The notes: generated by a model not told the origin, from the sequence alone. 64,000 nucleotides of DNA from JACCZX01 sp963824935 (GCA_963824935.1 CAWGRF010000012.1:124001-188000); one strand, 5' to 3'; counted from the stretch's first letter, positions 37,148 to 47,227 are shown. Made by a program: numbers and translations.

Positions 37148-38013
37148 AGGAGCTCGCCGGCAAGGTCGCCGCAATTACCGGCGCCGGCAGCGGCTTTGGC
37201 CGTGAATTCGCGCGGCTCAGCGCGCAACTCGGCATGCGGCTCGCGTTGTCCGATGTACAGCCAGATGCGCTCGCCTCTGTTGTGAGTGAATTGAACAGCG
37301 CCGACGTGACAGGCGATGTCGTCGATGTCGCTGACTCCGCGCAAGTCAAACAATGGGCCGACCAGACATTCGATCGTTTCGGCGCTGTGCATCTGTTGAT
37401 GAACAACGCCGGTGTCGGTGGCGGCGGCTATTTGTGGGAAGCGAGCGAGCGCGATTGGCAGTGGGTGATGGGCGTCAATCTGATGGGTGTCGTGCACGGC
37501 GTGCAGCATTTCGTACCACGCATGCTCGACGCTGAGACACGCGGCGAAGCAGGGCACATCGTCAACACGGCATCGATGGCGGGCTGGCTGACCGCGCCGC
37601 TAATGGGCGTTTACAACGTGTCGAAGCATGCAGTGGTCGCGCTTTCGGAGACGCTGTTTCACGATCTGCGGCTTGCAAAGTCGAGTATTGGCGTCACGGT
37701 CCTGTGCCCGGCGTATGTGCCAACCGGCATTGCAGAGTCGCATCGCAATCGACCTGTTGAGCTGGGCAACGAAGCCGGGCAAACGGCGTCGCAGCGCATG
37801 GCACAAAGCGCGACCGAAAAGGCAGTATCCAGCGGCAGAGTGACCGCACAACAGGTTGCAAAATTGACGTTCGATGCCGTGCGCGAGAACCGCTTCTACG
37901 TTTTTACGCATCCGCAGATCTTGCCGTCCGTACAAGCGCGGTTCGCTGCCGTGCTAAGCGGCGATCCGCCGGCCGATCCTTACGCCGCCCGGCCATCGCT
38001 GAAGCCGTCTTGA
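37144..38013 (+). CDS. Short-chain dehydrogenase/reductase
   Basis: This intact 289-residue SDR starts at ATG 37144, overlapping the previous stop by 4 bp. It has the cofactor motif TGAGSGFGRE near residues 14-23, NNAGVGGGG near 87-95, and the catalytic Ser in NTASMAG with Tyr and Lys in YNVSKHAV near 157-164. An acidic residue after the second strand (SDVQ) suggests NAD rather than NADP. The C-terminal RARFAAVLSGDPP region resembles SDRs associated with acyl-CoA metabolism. It ends the catabolic cluster that began at the acyl-CoA ligase. Confidence 0.9.
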   Translation: MKELAGKVAAITGAGSGFGREFARLSAQLGMRLALSDVQPDALASVVSELNSADVTGDVVDVADSAQVKQWADQTFDRFGAVHLLMNNAGVGGGGYLWEASERDWQWVMGVNLMGVVHGVQHFVPRMLDAETRGEAGHIVNTASMAGWLTAPLMGVYNVSKHAVVALSETLFHDLRLAKSSIGVTVLCPAYVPTGIAESHRNRPVELGNEAGQTASQRMAQSATEKAVSSGRVTAQQVAKLTFDAVRENRFYVFTHPQILPSVQARFAAVLSGDPPADPYAARPSLKPS

Positions 38014-38106
38014 TCACGGCTGCTTATCCCTTTAGGCGTGGCACTCGCTGAACCAGCGCAGCGCACGCGTGTCAGAATTTTCCATTCGTAACCGGAACTC
38101 ACCCAC

Positions 38107-40871
38107 ATGCAATTAATTCGACAAGGGCTTGCCGCGTTGCTAGCTGTCACTTGCGGTATCGCGTCGGCGCAGCCGACGGTTTCGCCCTCGCAGTCGCCGA
38201 GCGCACAAGCACCGCGCGTTCAGCAGCCCAGCGCTCATGGAATCACGCGCGGTCCGACGGTCGAAGGCATTACCGAGTACCGGCTTGCCAACGGGTTGCG
38301 CGTGATTCTGTTTGCTGACCAGTCAAAGCCGACTGCGACGGTAAACATCACGTACCTGGTCGGCTCTCGGCACGAGAACTACGGCGAGACCGGCATGGCG
38401 CATCTGCTGGAACACCTGATCTTCAAAGGCTCCAAGAACTTTCCTAAACCCGATGTCGAGTTCAACCGGCGCGGATTCAGGAACAACGGCAGCACCTGGC
38501 TCGATCGCACCAACTACTACTCGACGTTTCAGGCGAGCGATGACAATCTGAAGTGGGCGATCGATTGGTCGGCCGACGCGATGGTCAATTCGTTCATCGC
38601 CAAAAAAGATCTCGACTCCGAAATGACCGTCGTGCGCAACGAGTTCGAGAGCGGCGAGAACAATCCGACGCAAGTGATGCTGAAGCGCATGCAGTCGGTG
38701 CTGTACGACTGGCATAACTACGGCAATTCGACGATCGGCGCACGCTCCGATATCGAAAACGTCCGCATCGAGAACCTGCAAGCGTTTTACCGGATGTACT
38801 ACCAGCCCGATAACGCCGTGCTGACCGTTGCCGGCAACTTCGACGAAGGCAAGGCGCTGAACTGGATCGTGCAGGCGTTCGGAAAAATTCCCAAACCGAA
38901 GCGATCACTGCCGGTGTTCTGGACCGTCGAGCCGACGCACGACGGCGAACGCTCGTTCACGGTGCGGCGCACCGGTGAAGTGCAGATGGTGATGATCGGT
39001 TACCGGGTGCCATCATCGTTGAGTCCTCAATTTCTGGCGACCGATGTGGCGGCCGAGATACTCGGCGATACGCCGAATGGCCGGTTGCATCAGGCGCTGG
39101 TTACCACCGGGCAAAGCCGCGCAAGTGTTCAACTTCAGCATCGATGCGCGCGAGCCGGGCTTCATTCTTTTTGGTGCGATAGTGAAGAAGGGCGAACCGC
39201 TCGAACCGGTCAGACAGGCGATGATCGAAGTGATCGAAGCAAAGCTGGTCGAAGACGCCCGCCACCGATGCCGAGCTGAAGCGTCAGGTGCAGCAGCAGC
39301 GCACTTCCTACGACCGCGCGCTCGCCGATCCGCAAGCGTTCGGCGTCGGGTTATCGGAGTACATATCGCTCGGCGACTGGCGTTTGTTCTTTCTGCAGCG
39401 CGACCGGCTTGCGAAGCTGACCACCGCAGAGGTCGACACCGCGGCGCGGAAGTACTTCGTGCGCGATAACCGCGTCGTGGGTTTGTACATTCCGGAAGAT
39501 GCACCGTTGCGCGCCGAGATTCCTGCCGCACCCAGCGCTACGGAGCTACTCGCCGATTACAAACCGTCCGAAAAGGGCGCGGTGTCCGAGGCGTTCGTTC
39601 CGTCACAGGAAAACATCGACAAGCGCACGCGCGTACTGTCGTTCGGCGATTTGAACGTCGCGCTGTTGCCGAAGCAAAACCGTGGCAACACGGTCAACGT
39701 GCAGACTCGCTTTCAATGGGGCAGCGCGGAGTCGCTGACGGGCCGCATGACCGAAGGCGAGCTCGCCGGTGCAATGGTAGGCCGTGGGACCGACAAGATG
39801 ACGCGGCAGCAGATATCGGACGAGATGACGCGGCTGCAGATGACCGGAGGATTGACCGGGTTTCAGACCACGCGCGAGAACCTGCCCGATGCGCTGCGCC
39901 TGCTCGCGCACGCGATGCGCGCGGCGAGTTTTCCGGCCACCGAATACGATCAACTGCAGCGCCAGGTCACGACGTCGTTGCAGGCGCAACTCGATAATCC
40001 AGAGGCGATTTCGCGCGATACGCTCGCCGCGCACTTCAATACGTATCCGGTGGGCGATCCGCGTTACCACGTCCCGCTGCGCACGAAGATCGACGCTGTC
40101 TCAAAGACACCGCTCGATGCAACGCGCCGTTTTCACGATGACTTCTACGGCACGGCGCGTGGAGAGATCGCCGTGGTCGGCGACTTCGATGCCAAGCAGA
40201 TCGAAGCATTGATCAACGAATTGTTTACCGATTACAGATCAAAGGCGCCTTACGCTCGCGTCGATCGCGAGTATCGGGAAGTCAAGCCCGCGCGGCTGGC
40301 AATCGATACGCCGGAAAAGGAGAATGCATTCATTCGAGCGCGTATCGATTTCCCGCTGCGCGACGATGACCCGGACGCGCCGGCGCTCCTGCTTGCGAAC
40401 GATATCTTCGGCGGCGGCTCAGGGTTGTCGAACCGTGTCATCGAACGGCTCCGCCAGCGCGACGGAATCAGCTACGGCGCCGACACCAACCTAACCCTAG
40501 GATCGCGCTATCGACTGTCTTCGTGGACCTTAGGCGCAATAATGGCGCCGCAAAATGCGGTGAAGGCAGAGCAGGCGCTGCGCGAAGAGATCGAGCGCGC
40601 ACGGCGCGACGGATTTACCGCCAAGGAACTGGCGGATGCGAAAGACGGCACGTTGCAGGAGCGCGCCACCAATCGCGCGCAGGACAACGTACTGGCCAGG
40701 GCCTGGACTGCCAATATGGACTTGGGACGCACCTTCGCCTTCTCGAAGCAATTCGAGGATCGGCTGCGGGCGGTAACGCTCGATCAAGTGAACGCAGCGT
40801 TTCGCAAGTACATCGATCCCGCCCGTATCACGTTCGTCATCGCCGGCGACGCGAAGAAGGGTGCGAAATGA
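38107..40871 (+). CDS. M16 family zinc peptidase (double-domain), two frame changes
   Basis: This secreted insulinase-type peptidase has a signal peptide ending near ASAQP. The zinc motif HLLEH (HxxEH) is near residues 99-103, in GMAHLLEHLIFKGS, with the distal Glu region NEFESGENNP near 178-187. One extra base near 39109-39111 (before GKAAQVFNF) and another near 39255 (before PATDAELKRQ) break the frame. The corrected protein is about 920 residues with two M16 units; the second half has no HxxEH and should be structural, as in other two-unit M16 proteins. The C-terminal part includes FGGGSGLSNRVIERLRQ. It is monocistronic or the first gene before the thioesterase 16 nt downstream. Confidence 0.88.
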
Positions 40872-40887
40872 TCGGCACGGTGAGCTG

Positions 40888-41337
40888 ATGCCGTATGCGG
40901 ATTTTCGGCACCGCATGCCGCTGCGCGTGCGCTGGGCGGAGGTCGACAAGCAGGCGGTCGTCTTCAACGCGCACTACCTGCTTTATTGCGATGTCTGCGT
41001 CACGGAGTACTGGCGTGCGGTCGGCGTGCGATATCCGGATGACTTTCTGAGCCAGGGCAGCGATCTGTACGTACGCAAGTCAACGCTCGAATACTTCTCC
41101 GCTGCCTACTACGACGATGAACTGGAAATCTGCGGTCGAATTGCACGTCTGGGAAACAGCAGCATGCGCTTCGTCGTCGAGATCTATCGGCGCCGGCAGT
41201 ATGAGGCGGTGCTCGTCACCGCGGAACTGATCTACGTGCACGCCGATCCCGCCACACGCAAGGCGCTGCCGATTCCCGACGTCATGCGTGCGCAGATTCG
41301 GACGTTCGAGACCATCATGCCGGAGCAAGCAGCCTGA
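40888..41337 (+). CDS. Acyl-CoA thioesterase, YbgC/4-hydroxybenzoyl-CoA type hotdog protein
   Basis: This 149-residue hotdog-fold protein has the family region RVRWAEVDKQAVVFNAHYL near residues 13-31, where the Asp of EVDKQAVV is the usual catalytic residue. SALE-type conservation continues in STLEYFSAAYYDDELEI. I chose ATG 40888 because it aligns with the family start; the open frame begins slightly earlier. The last two sense codons and the stop form the left arm of a long inverted repeat that fills the next 119 nt. The substrate is an acyl-CoA of unknown chain. Confidence 0.85.
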   Translation: MPYADFRHRMPLRVRWAEVDKQAVVFNAHYLLYCDVCVTEYWRAVGVRYPDDFLSQGSDLYVRKSTLEYFSAAYYDDELEICGRIARLGNSSMRFVVEIYRRRQYEAVLVTAELIYVHADPATRKALPIPDVMRAQIRTFETIMPEQAA

Positions 41338-41449
41338 TGCAAAACGTAGCGAGCAGACCCGAGGTTGCGTCGAGGAGCGCACCCGTACGAGAGGTACGGC
41401 GAGCACCGCAGACGCAAGATCGGGGCGCGCAGTAGTTTTGCATCAGGCT
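41331..41449. repeat. 119-nt structured element with perfect 15-bp terminal inverted repeats
   Basis: The ends AGCCTGATGCAAAAC (41331-41345) and GTTTTGCATCAGGCT (41435-41449) are perfectly complementary. Inside, TTGCGTC pairs with GACGCAA, CCCGA pairs with TCGGG, and CCGTAC pairs with GTACGG around a GAGAG loop, so the whole element folds into one long imperfect hairpin. The left arm takes in the end and stop of the thioesterase gene. The right arm stops 11 nt before the GNAT start. It resembles a small non-coding palindromic repeat or MITE-like element, and I have an impression of similar sequences scattered in Burkholderiales genomes, which I cannot verify. Only one copy is seen in this window. 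Confidence 0.75.
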
Positions 41450-41460
41450 GTAAGCGACGA

Positions 41461-41878
41461 ATGCGAATTGAGCTGGGTGACTGGCAAAGCATGCGGCACT
41501 GGGCCGAGCCGCTGCGGTTTGCGGTTTTCGTCGAAGAGCAAAAGGTGCCGCCCGAAATCGAGCTCGATTCTTTCGATGCTCTGTCGATACATGCGGTTGC
41601 GTTCGACGCGAACGGCGCGGCGGTCGGCACCGGCCGACTGTTGCCCGACGGTCATATCGGTCGCATGGCGGTCACGACAGTCAGCGCGTGGCGGCGGCGT
41701 CGGCAGTGCGCTGTTGATCGCGTTGATGGACGAAGCACGCCGGCGCGGTCATCGCGAGGCTGTACTGAGCGCCCAAACGCATGCGATCGACTTTTACGCC
41801 AAGCACAGTTTTTCGGTGCAGGGCAATGTGTACGACGATGCGGGTATCCCGCATGTCGACATGCGGCGCGCGCTATAG
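41461..41878 (+). CDS. GNAT family N-acetyltransferase (ElaA-like), frameshifted
   Basis: This small acetyltransferase starts at ATG 41461. The N-terminal part, RFAVFVEEQKVPPEIELD near residues 20-37, resembles ElaA/YjcF-type GNAT proteins. One extra base near 41683-41686 shifts the frame before SARGGGVGSALLIALM, the acetyl-CoA-binding loop (R/Q-x-x-G-x-G/A). The C-terminal FYAKHSFSVQGNVYDDAGIPH matches the family end. Corrected length is about 138 residues. The acceptor substrate is unknown. Confidence 0.85.
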
Positions 41879-41884
41879 CTGCTT

Positions 41885-42730
41885 CTATCCCGGCCCAGGG
41901 GCACGCGCGCGCGTTGTGGCATGCGCCGCGCGATCGATCGTGAATTCGTAGTGCCGGTCGGAAAACCGCTCCGGATCAGCCGTGTCGTAGGTGCGTTCGA
42001 ACAGAGTCGTCAGGCCGTCATTGCGCACCGTCAACACTGTGCTGCCTCGGGTGCCATAGCCGTTAGCTCGGATCTGAATCGCGGACAGCGCGCGTTCCCA
42101 TTCATACGGAACACCGGTCGAAGGCAGCTCGCCGTCACGCGCGATGTCTCGATTTTCAAGCAGTCGCATTAGCGGCTCGACATCGACCCGGGACGCGATC
42201 GAACACGCAAAACTTCCGACCGCCCGCGCAACTTTCGGCCATGGCGTATCGAGATAGCCATTGGACAAACCGTAGATGCCGGGCGCCAGGGCGCGAGCAG
42301 GCTCATTCCTCCGATTGCTGAAATAGTGGAGTCGCGGCTCGGCTGCGGCCCCGGTGTCTTCGACGGGCCCGACATCACCCACCAGCAGGTTGAACCCGTT
42401 ATACGCATTCATTCGCGGCGCACTCGAGGCAAGCCAGTTGGCCGGCGTCTCCGGCGTCTGTAGCGCAGAGAGCACGAGTGTTCCGCGCGACGGCGCATGC
42501 GGATTGCGTTCACTGGGTGCACGCACGTTTGTCAGAGCGGCGAAACGGCCGCGCCGTGTGATGCCGAGCCATGTGCCACCTGCCTCTTCATCGTATCCGG
42601 CCAGCACCGACACGGCCTGACCCCACCACGCAGCGGGTCGTGTGCGGCGCGCATAAAACTCATCCCGATTGGCCGCCAGCACCAGCGGATAGTCGGGGTG
42701 CGAACGCCACGCGAAGACGATCAGGCACAT
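41885..42730 (-). CDS. NRDE family protein (TANGO2-like)
   Basis: This 281-residue protein starts MCLIVFAWRSHPDYPLVLAA with the defining NRDE motif near residues 21-24. The family is conserved from bacteria to human TANGO2 and has been linked to heme trafficking and lipid homeostasis, but a bacterial function is not settled. The start ATG 42730 was chosen because the N-terminal Cys of MCL is a conserved feature; the open frame extends 12 codons upstream. It lies 1 nt downstream of the DUF4936 gene and is probably co-transcribed with it and ygfZ. Confidence 0.9.
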   Translation of the reverse strand: MCLIVFAWRSHPDYPLVLAANRDEFYARRTRPAAWWGQAVSVLAGYDEEAGGTWLGITRRGRFAALTNVRAPSERNPHAPSRGTLVLSALQTPETPANWLASSAPRMNAYNGFNLLVGDVGPVEDTGAAAEPRLHYFSNRRNEPARALAPGIYGLSNGYLDTPWPKVARAVGSFACSIASRVDVEPLMRLLENRDIARDGELPSTGVPYEWERALSAIQIRANGYGTRGSTVLTVRNDGLTTLFERTYDTADPERFSDRHYEFTIDRAAHATTRARAPGPG

Positions 42731-42731
42731 T

Positions 42732-43013
42732 TCAGAGGTCCCTGAACCGCTCGGTGTGGCGTGCAAGGCCTAACTCCGCGGCCAGCCCGGAGTCGGCAAG
42801 CGCGCCCTCGAGCGCTGCCGCAAACGGCTCGGTCTTTTCGATGTGCTCGTAAATCTCCATCAGAGTCGTGTCCGTATCCGCATCAACGCGTTGTACCAGA
42901 CGCCCCATCACGCCGGAGCGGGCCGCGAGCGACGCCTGCATGGATCGTACGCGTGCAATCGTTTCTCCGCGGATCGCCCGTGGACACTTGTAATAGACGT
43001 ACCAGTGCTCCAT
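42732..43013 (-). CDS. DUF4936 family protein
   Basis: This 93-residue protein starts at ATG 43013 (MEHWYVYYKCP) and matches the small betaproteobacterial DUF4936 family, often found between ygfZ and an NRDE gene. A TTG 12 nt earlier overlaps the ygfZ stop region. Conserved points are WYVYYK at the start, GRLVQRVDADTDTTLMEIY in the middle and RHTERF near the end. The function is unknown; the short ferredoxin-like pattern would fit a dimeric alpha/beta barrel, but this is a guess. Confidence 0.8.
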   Translation of the reverse strand: MEHWYVYYKCPRAIRGETIARVRSMQASLAARSGVMGRLVQRVDADTDTTLMEIYEHIEKTEPFAAALEGALADSGLAAELGLARHTERFRDL

Positions 43014-43021
43014 TGAAAAAT

Positions 43022-43982
43022 TCAATCGGTCGGATCGAACAGCGTATACGGAAGCGGTCGCAGCGTCAGCCGAGGGCCGTCGGGCGCTTGCAGATGAAGT
43101 GAGCCCGATTGAAGTCGGTCGACCGGCGACTCGAATAGCAGCTCGCTTCCACCCTCAGGTGCCGCGGCCGCCATCACGGCCGAGCCGACCGGCTGCGCGC
43201 CATCGCTATGAAAGATATCTGCTCCCGGCTGCACGCCGACGGCATCGACGTGCGCGATGTTCATGCGCCGTTTGAGTTTGCCGAGATACTGGCTGCGCGC
43301 GACCACCTCCTGGCCGGGGTAACAGCCTTTCTTGAAGTCGACACCACCGAGCACTTCAAAGTTGAGCATCTGCGGAACGAACTTCTCCTGCGTGGCTGCG
43401 AAGATGGTCGGGACGGCGGCCTCGACTTCGCTAAGCCACCATAGACCGGCGGGTGCGTGAGCGACCGATTGCGGCAACGGCAGAGGCGCGTCGCTCGGCG
43501 TCGTCAGCAGGAAGCGCTCGGTCCCATCGGGAGTCGGCAGCACACGATCGACACGGACATCGCCGACTTGCGGTCGAAGTCCACGCAGCTGCTGGCACGG
43601 GAAGGTCGGCGTCGCGCAGCAGGCTCCCGCTCTCGGCGCCGACGAGAGCGTGGGTGACCCACGCATCGCTGACGTCGGCGACCTTCGCCTTCGCGCGTAA
43701 TACGAACATCGACAATCGCTTGACGATCGATGCAACGATCTCGCGCGGCATGCGCAGGAACACCACATCATCGGTTCGCCATTGGTGAAAAGTCGCGAGC
43801 AATCGACCTTTCGCCGTGCAATACCCCGACAGCTGCATCTGATCCTGCGCCAGGCGCGCAACATCGTTCGTCACCTGCGACTGCAGAAAGGAAATCGCGT
43901 CGGTACCGTTCACCGCAATGACGCCGAGTTCCGGTAACGGAATCAGCGTCGGCGATTTAGCAAGGTTGGCGGAAGCGGACAC
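43022..43982 (-). CDS. ygfZ: Folate-binding protein YgfZ, frameshifted
   Basis: YgfZ is a tetrahydrofolate-dependent protein that supports repair or assembly of certain iron-sulfur enzymes. The N-terminal frame starts at ATG 43982 and contains AISFLQSQVTNDV near residues 29-41. An extra base near 43591-43594 shifts the frame between DADLPV and QQLRGLRPQVGD. The C-terminal part has the signature KGCYPGQEVVARSQYLGK, whose Cys is the hallmark residue of the family. The corrected product is about 319 residues, normal for the family. DUF4936 and NRDE genes follow closely. Confidence 0.9.
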
Positions 43983-44007
43983 AGAGAGCCTGGATCAAGA
44001 GTCGACT

Positions 44008-44030
44008 ACGAAAGACTAATATAAGGAAAC
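44008..44030. promoter_or_regulatory. AT-rich divergent promoter candidate between ygfZ and mltG
   Basis: The 127-bp gap between these divergent genes contains the only AT-rich block nearby, with TAATATAAGG at 44018-44027. It offers a TATAAT-like -10 box in either direction. No convincing -35 boxes were matched, so this is a weak call. Confidence 0.25.
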
Positions 44031-44121
44031 TGTTGGGCGTCACAAGCCCGCGGCCTAAAATCCATTCGCCCCGGATTTCCCCGATGAAGAGTCCGCTCCG
44101 GGCGCTCGTTTGTCCTTTCCA

Positions 44122-45153
44122 ATGAACCGACCGATCAAAAAGCGCAATCGAGCCCGCTTCTGGGTCAGCCTCGTGCTGGTCACCGGCATTGTGCTCGTCG
44201 CCTCCGGGCTCGTCGGCCGCTGGTATCTATTCGAGCGTCCACTGCCGATGAGCGCGGAGCGTGTCGAGCTTCGTGTTCCCGCTGGCAGTTCGGTGCGCGG
44301 CATTGCGCAGGCAGCACAGGCCGCCGGCATCATGGTGAATGCCGATGCGATGGTCGCGGCTGCGCGCATCTCCGGTGCAACGCAGTCGCTGCGCGCCGGG
44401 CGCTACGCCGTCGAACGCGGTATTACGCTCGCAGGACTGCTCTCAAAGCTGCAGGCGGGCGACGTGCTGCTAGAGCGGTTGACCGTTGTCGAGGGAATTG
44501 CGTTTCGCGAAATGCGCGCACTGACAGCAACGCGCAACGATCTGAAGCAGGATTCAGTTAACCTGTCGGCGCCCGAGTTGCTGAAAGCAATCGGAGCAGT
44601 TGAGGCGCATCCTGAAGGGTTGTTCGCGCCCGACACGTATCTCTATGCCCCCGGCACGTCCGATGTCGAGATCTATCGGCAGGCGTACCGCGCACAGATG
44701 AAGCTACTGCAGGACGCGTGGGCCAATCGGTTGTCCGATCTACCGTACAAGAATGCGTACGAGGCGCTGATCATGGCGTCGATCATCGAAAAGGAGACCG
44801 GCCAGCCAGCGGAGCGCGCGATGATTGCTGGCGTATTCGTCAATCGCCTAAAGCTCGGCATGTTGCTGCAGACGGATCCGGCGGTCATTTACGGAATGGG
44901 CGCCGCGTTCGACGGCAACTTGCGCAAACGCGATCTGCTGACCGATGGTCCATACAACTCATACACGCGCGCCGGCTTACCACCCACGCCAATCGCGCTA
45001 CCGGGCCGCGCATCGATCGAAGCAGCGCTGCGCCCCGCAGACACGTCCGCGCTGTACTTCGTCTCACGCGGCGACGGCACGTCGCACTTTTCGTCAACGC
45101 TAGCCGAACACAATCGCGCGGTGGACACCTACCAGCGGTGCTGCCGGCGATGA
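44122..45153 (+). CDS. mltG: Endolytic murein transglycosylase MltG
   Basis: MltG cleaves nascent glycan strands at the inner membrane and sets their length. The 343-residue protein has an N-terminal membrane anchor near residues 13-33, a LysM-like region (VPAGSSVRGIAQAAQAAG near 53-70) and the catalytic YceG domain. The essential Glu lies in MASIIEKETGQPAER near 218-232, and the domain continues with LQTDPAVIYGMG and the YNSYTRAGLPPTPIA motif. ATG 44122 is used; a TTG 12 nt earlier is possible. The stop overlaps tmk (ATGA). Together with tmk, holB, pilZ and tatD it forms a chain found across proteobacteria. Confidence 0.94.
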   Translation: MNRPIKKRNRARFWVSLVLVTGIVLVASGLVGRWYLFERPLPMSAERVELRVPAGSSVRGIAQAAQAAGIMVNADAMVAAARISGATQSLRAGRYAVERGITLAGLLSKLQAGDVLLERLTVVEGIAFREMRALTATRNDLKQDSVNLSAPELLKAIGAVEAHPEGLFAPDTYLYAPGTSDVEIYRQAYRAQMKLLQDAWANRLSDLPYKNAYEALIMASIIEKETGQPAERAMIAGVFVNRLKLGMLLQTDPAVIYGMGAAFDGNLRKRDLLTDGPYNSYTRAGLPPTPIALPGRASIEAALRPADTSALYFVSRGDGTSHFSSTLAEHNRAVDTYQRCCRR

Positions 45154-45767
45154 CTGAGCGTGGACGCTTCATCACGTTCGAGGGGATCGACGGCGCCGGC
45201 AAGAGCACACACATCGACGCCGTCGCGGAAGCGCTGCGGGCGCGCGGAGTGACGACGCTGCTGACGCGCGAACCCGGCGGGACGCCGCTCGGTGAATCGC
45301 TGCGCGAGCTCGTCTTGAATCATCCGATGACACGTGAGACGGAAACGTTGGTGATGTTCGCTGCGCGCGCCGAGCATCTTGCGAAAGTGATTCGACCTGC
45401 GCTGGCTGCAGGAAAGTGGGTCCTGTGCGATCGCTTTACGGACGCCACGTATGCATATCAAGCGGGTGGGCGCGGCATGGAGGAGCAGTGCATCGAAAAA
45501 CTCGAGCAGTGGGTGCATCCGGACCTTCAGCCCGATTTGACGATTCTGTTCGACATTGCGCCCGATATCGCGGCGAAGCGGCGTCGTGAGTCGCGCCATG
45601 CCGATCGCTTCGAATCCGAACCTTCGTCATTCTTCGGCGCGGTGCGTACGATGTACTTGAAACGTGCCGCCGAAAATCCCGCGCGCTTTTTGATCGTCGA
45701 CAGCGATCGCGCGCCGGAGTCTGTGCGTGATCAACTTGTACAACTGATGGGGCAATGGAACGGCTGA
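45150..45767 (+). CDS. tmk: Thymidylate kinase
   Basis: Tmk phosphorylates dTMP to dTDP. The 205-residue protein has the P-loop FEGIDGAGKST near residues 10-20, the LTREPGGTPLGE motif near 38-49 and the DR-F motif CDRFTDATYAYQ near 91-102. The lid sequence has RRRESRHADRFE. The start overlaps mltG by 4 bp, and the gene overlaps holB by 13 bp, indicating tight translational coupling. Confidence 0.95.
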   Translation: MTERGRFITFEGIDGAGKSTHIDAVAEALRARGVTTLLTREPGGTPLGESLRELVLNHPMTRETETLVMFAARAEHLAKVIRPALAAGKWVLCDRFTDATYAYQAGGRGMEEQCIEKLEQWVHPDLQPDLTILFDIAPDIAAKRRRESRHADRFESEPSSFFGAVRTMYLKRAAENPARFLIVDSDRAPESVRDQLVQLMGQWNG

Positions 45768-46844
45768 CTCCTCTGCCGTGGCAACGCGAAACCTGGGAGC
45801 AGCTCGCCAGCTGGCGCGATCGGCTGCCACACGCTTTACTGCTGCACGGTCCGCGCGGCGTCGGCAAGCGCAGCTTGATAAAGGCGTTTGCGCAACTGTT
45901 GCTGTGCGAGTCTCCAACCGATGCCGTGCCGTGCGGCCAGTGCCCGGGGTGCCGCTTGCTGGCAGCCGACAACCATCCGGATTTGCGCTGGTTAACACCG
46001 GCAGCACAAATGCCGGAGCGCGACGATGCCGATTCGAGTGCCGACGAAGCGCCAGGAGGAGGGCAGAGCAACACGCTCGGCCAAGGGAGCAAGGGCGGGC
46101 CGCGAGATCGTGATCGATCAGGTGCGCCGCGTGGCCGAATTCCTGTCGGTCTCATCGCATCGCGGCGGACGCCGTGTCGTCCTGCTGATCCCGGCCGAAG
46201 GGTTAAATGCGCCAGCCGCCAACGCGCTGCTAAAGATGTTGGAGGAACCGCCGTCCGGCGCGACGTTCCTGGCTGTCAGCGACGAGCTCGATGCGGTGCT
46301 GCCGACGATTCTTTCGCGCTGTGTGCTCTTACGCGCGCCCATGCCGACTCATGCGCAAGCGCTTGCGTGGCTGCAATCGCTGGGCGTCGAACAGGCAGAT
46401 GCGAAGCTGGCAGAGGCGGGCGGCGCACCGCTCGGACTGAGCGATGAGGATTCACTCGATGATCATCGAAAGCTTGATCCAGACACGCGCGAGGCGCTGC
46501 TCAAGCTGCTGAGCCGCGGCCCGACATTGACCGGGGCCGAGGTCGCGAGCGCTGTGGGAAAGGACATTGCCGTGGCGCCGGCGATCCGTCTGTTACAGCG
46601 GTGGGGATGGGACTTATTAGCGGAAAGGCTGGCGGGGCGCGTTCGCTACTATCCACAGCACCGGCGCCAGATTGCAGCACTTGCGCGAGCGGTCGAGCCA
46701 TCACGTGTGGTCGACTGGACAGCGGCACTGGCGCAAATGCAGGCGGCGAGCGATCATCCGCTGAACGCGCGTCTGGTAGTTGAGAGTGCGTTGCTCGGCT
46801 ATATGGGTGCAATGCGCCACACGATGGAATCACAGGCCACATGA
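45755..46844 (+). CDS. holB: DNA polymerase III delta prime subunit HolB, frameshifted
   Basis: HolB is the delta prime subunit of the clamp loader. The N-terminal frame has PHALLLHGPRGVGKRSLIKA near residues 25-44 and a zinc-binding cluster CGQCPGCRLL near 60-69. One extra base near 46088-46092 shifts the frame before AGREIVIDQVRRVAEFLSV. The second frame has ALLKMLEEPPSGATFLAVSD and the SRC motif TILSRCVLLRAP. The corrected protein is about 362 residues. It lies between tmk and pilZ in the standard order. The gene is essential in known bacteria, so the frame break is most likely a sequence error. Confidence 0.92.
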
Positions 46845-47227
46845 GCGACAGCGGCAAAGGTGGAAACGGACAGGCGGCAGCGCCCGGCGGCGCTCGGCCC
46901 GCCGTGCTCTCGCTGTCGATCAAGGAAAAAGCTGCGCTGTACGCCGCGTATATGCCGTACCTGAAATGCGGCGGCATGTTCGTGCCGACCACGCGTCCGT
47001 ATCAGTTGGGCGATGACGTATATCTGATTCTGACCTTGCTCGACGACCCCACCAAGATTCCGGTGGCCGGCAAGGTCGTTTGGATCAGCCCTGCCGCTGG
47101 CGGCAGCAAGACGCCCGGCATCGGTGTGCACTTTCCTGCGGATGAAACCGGCCTCAATGCACGCAAGCGCATCGAAGATGCCCTCGGCGGCGCATTGAAG
47201 TCAGCGCGGCCAACTCACACGTTATAG
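46841..47227 (+). CDS. pilZ: PilZ domain protein (type IV pilus biogenesis PilZ)
   Basis: This 128-residue protein is the PilZ that follows holB in proteobacteria and is needed for type IV pilus assembly. It has LKCGGMFVPTTRPYQLGDDV near residues 42-61, VAGKVVWISP near 74-83 and GIGVHFPADE near 92-101. The RxxxR cyclic di-GMP-binding motif is absent, as expected for this pilus-specific clade, which does not bind the nucleotide. Its start overlaps the holB stop (ATGA). Confidence 0.92.
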   Translation: MSDSGKGGNGQAAAPGGARPAVLSLSIKEKAALYAAYMPYLKCGGMFVPTTRPYQLGDDVYLILTLLDDPTKIPVAGKVVWISPAAGGSKTPGIGVHFPADETGLNARKRIEDALGGALKSARPTHTL

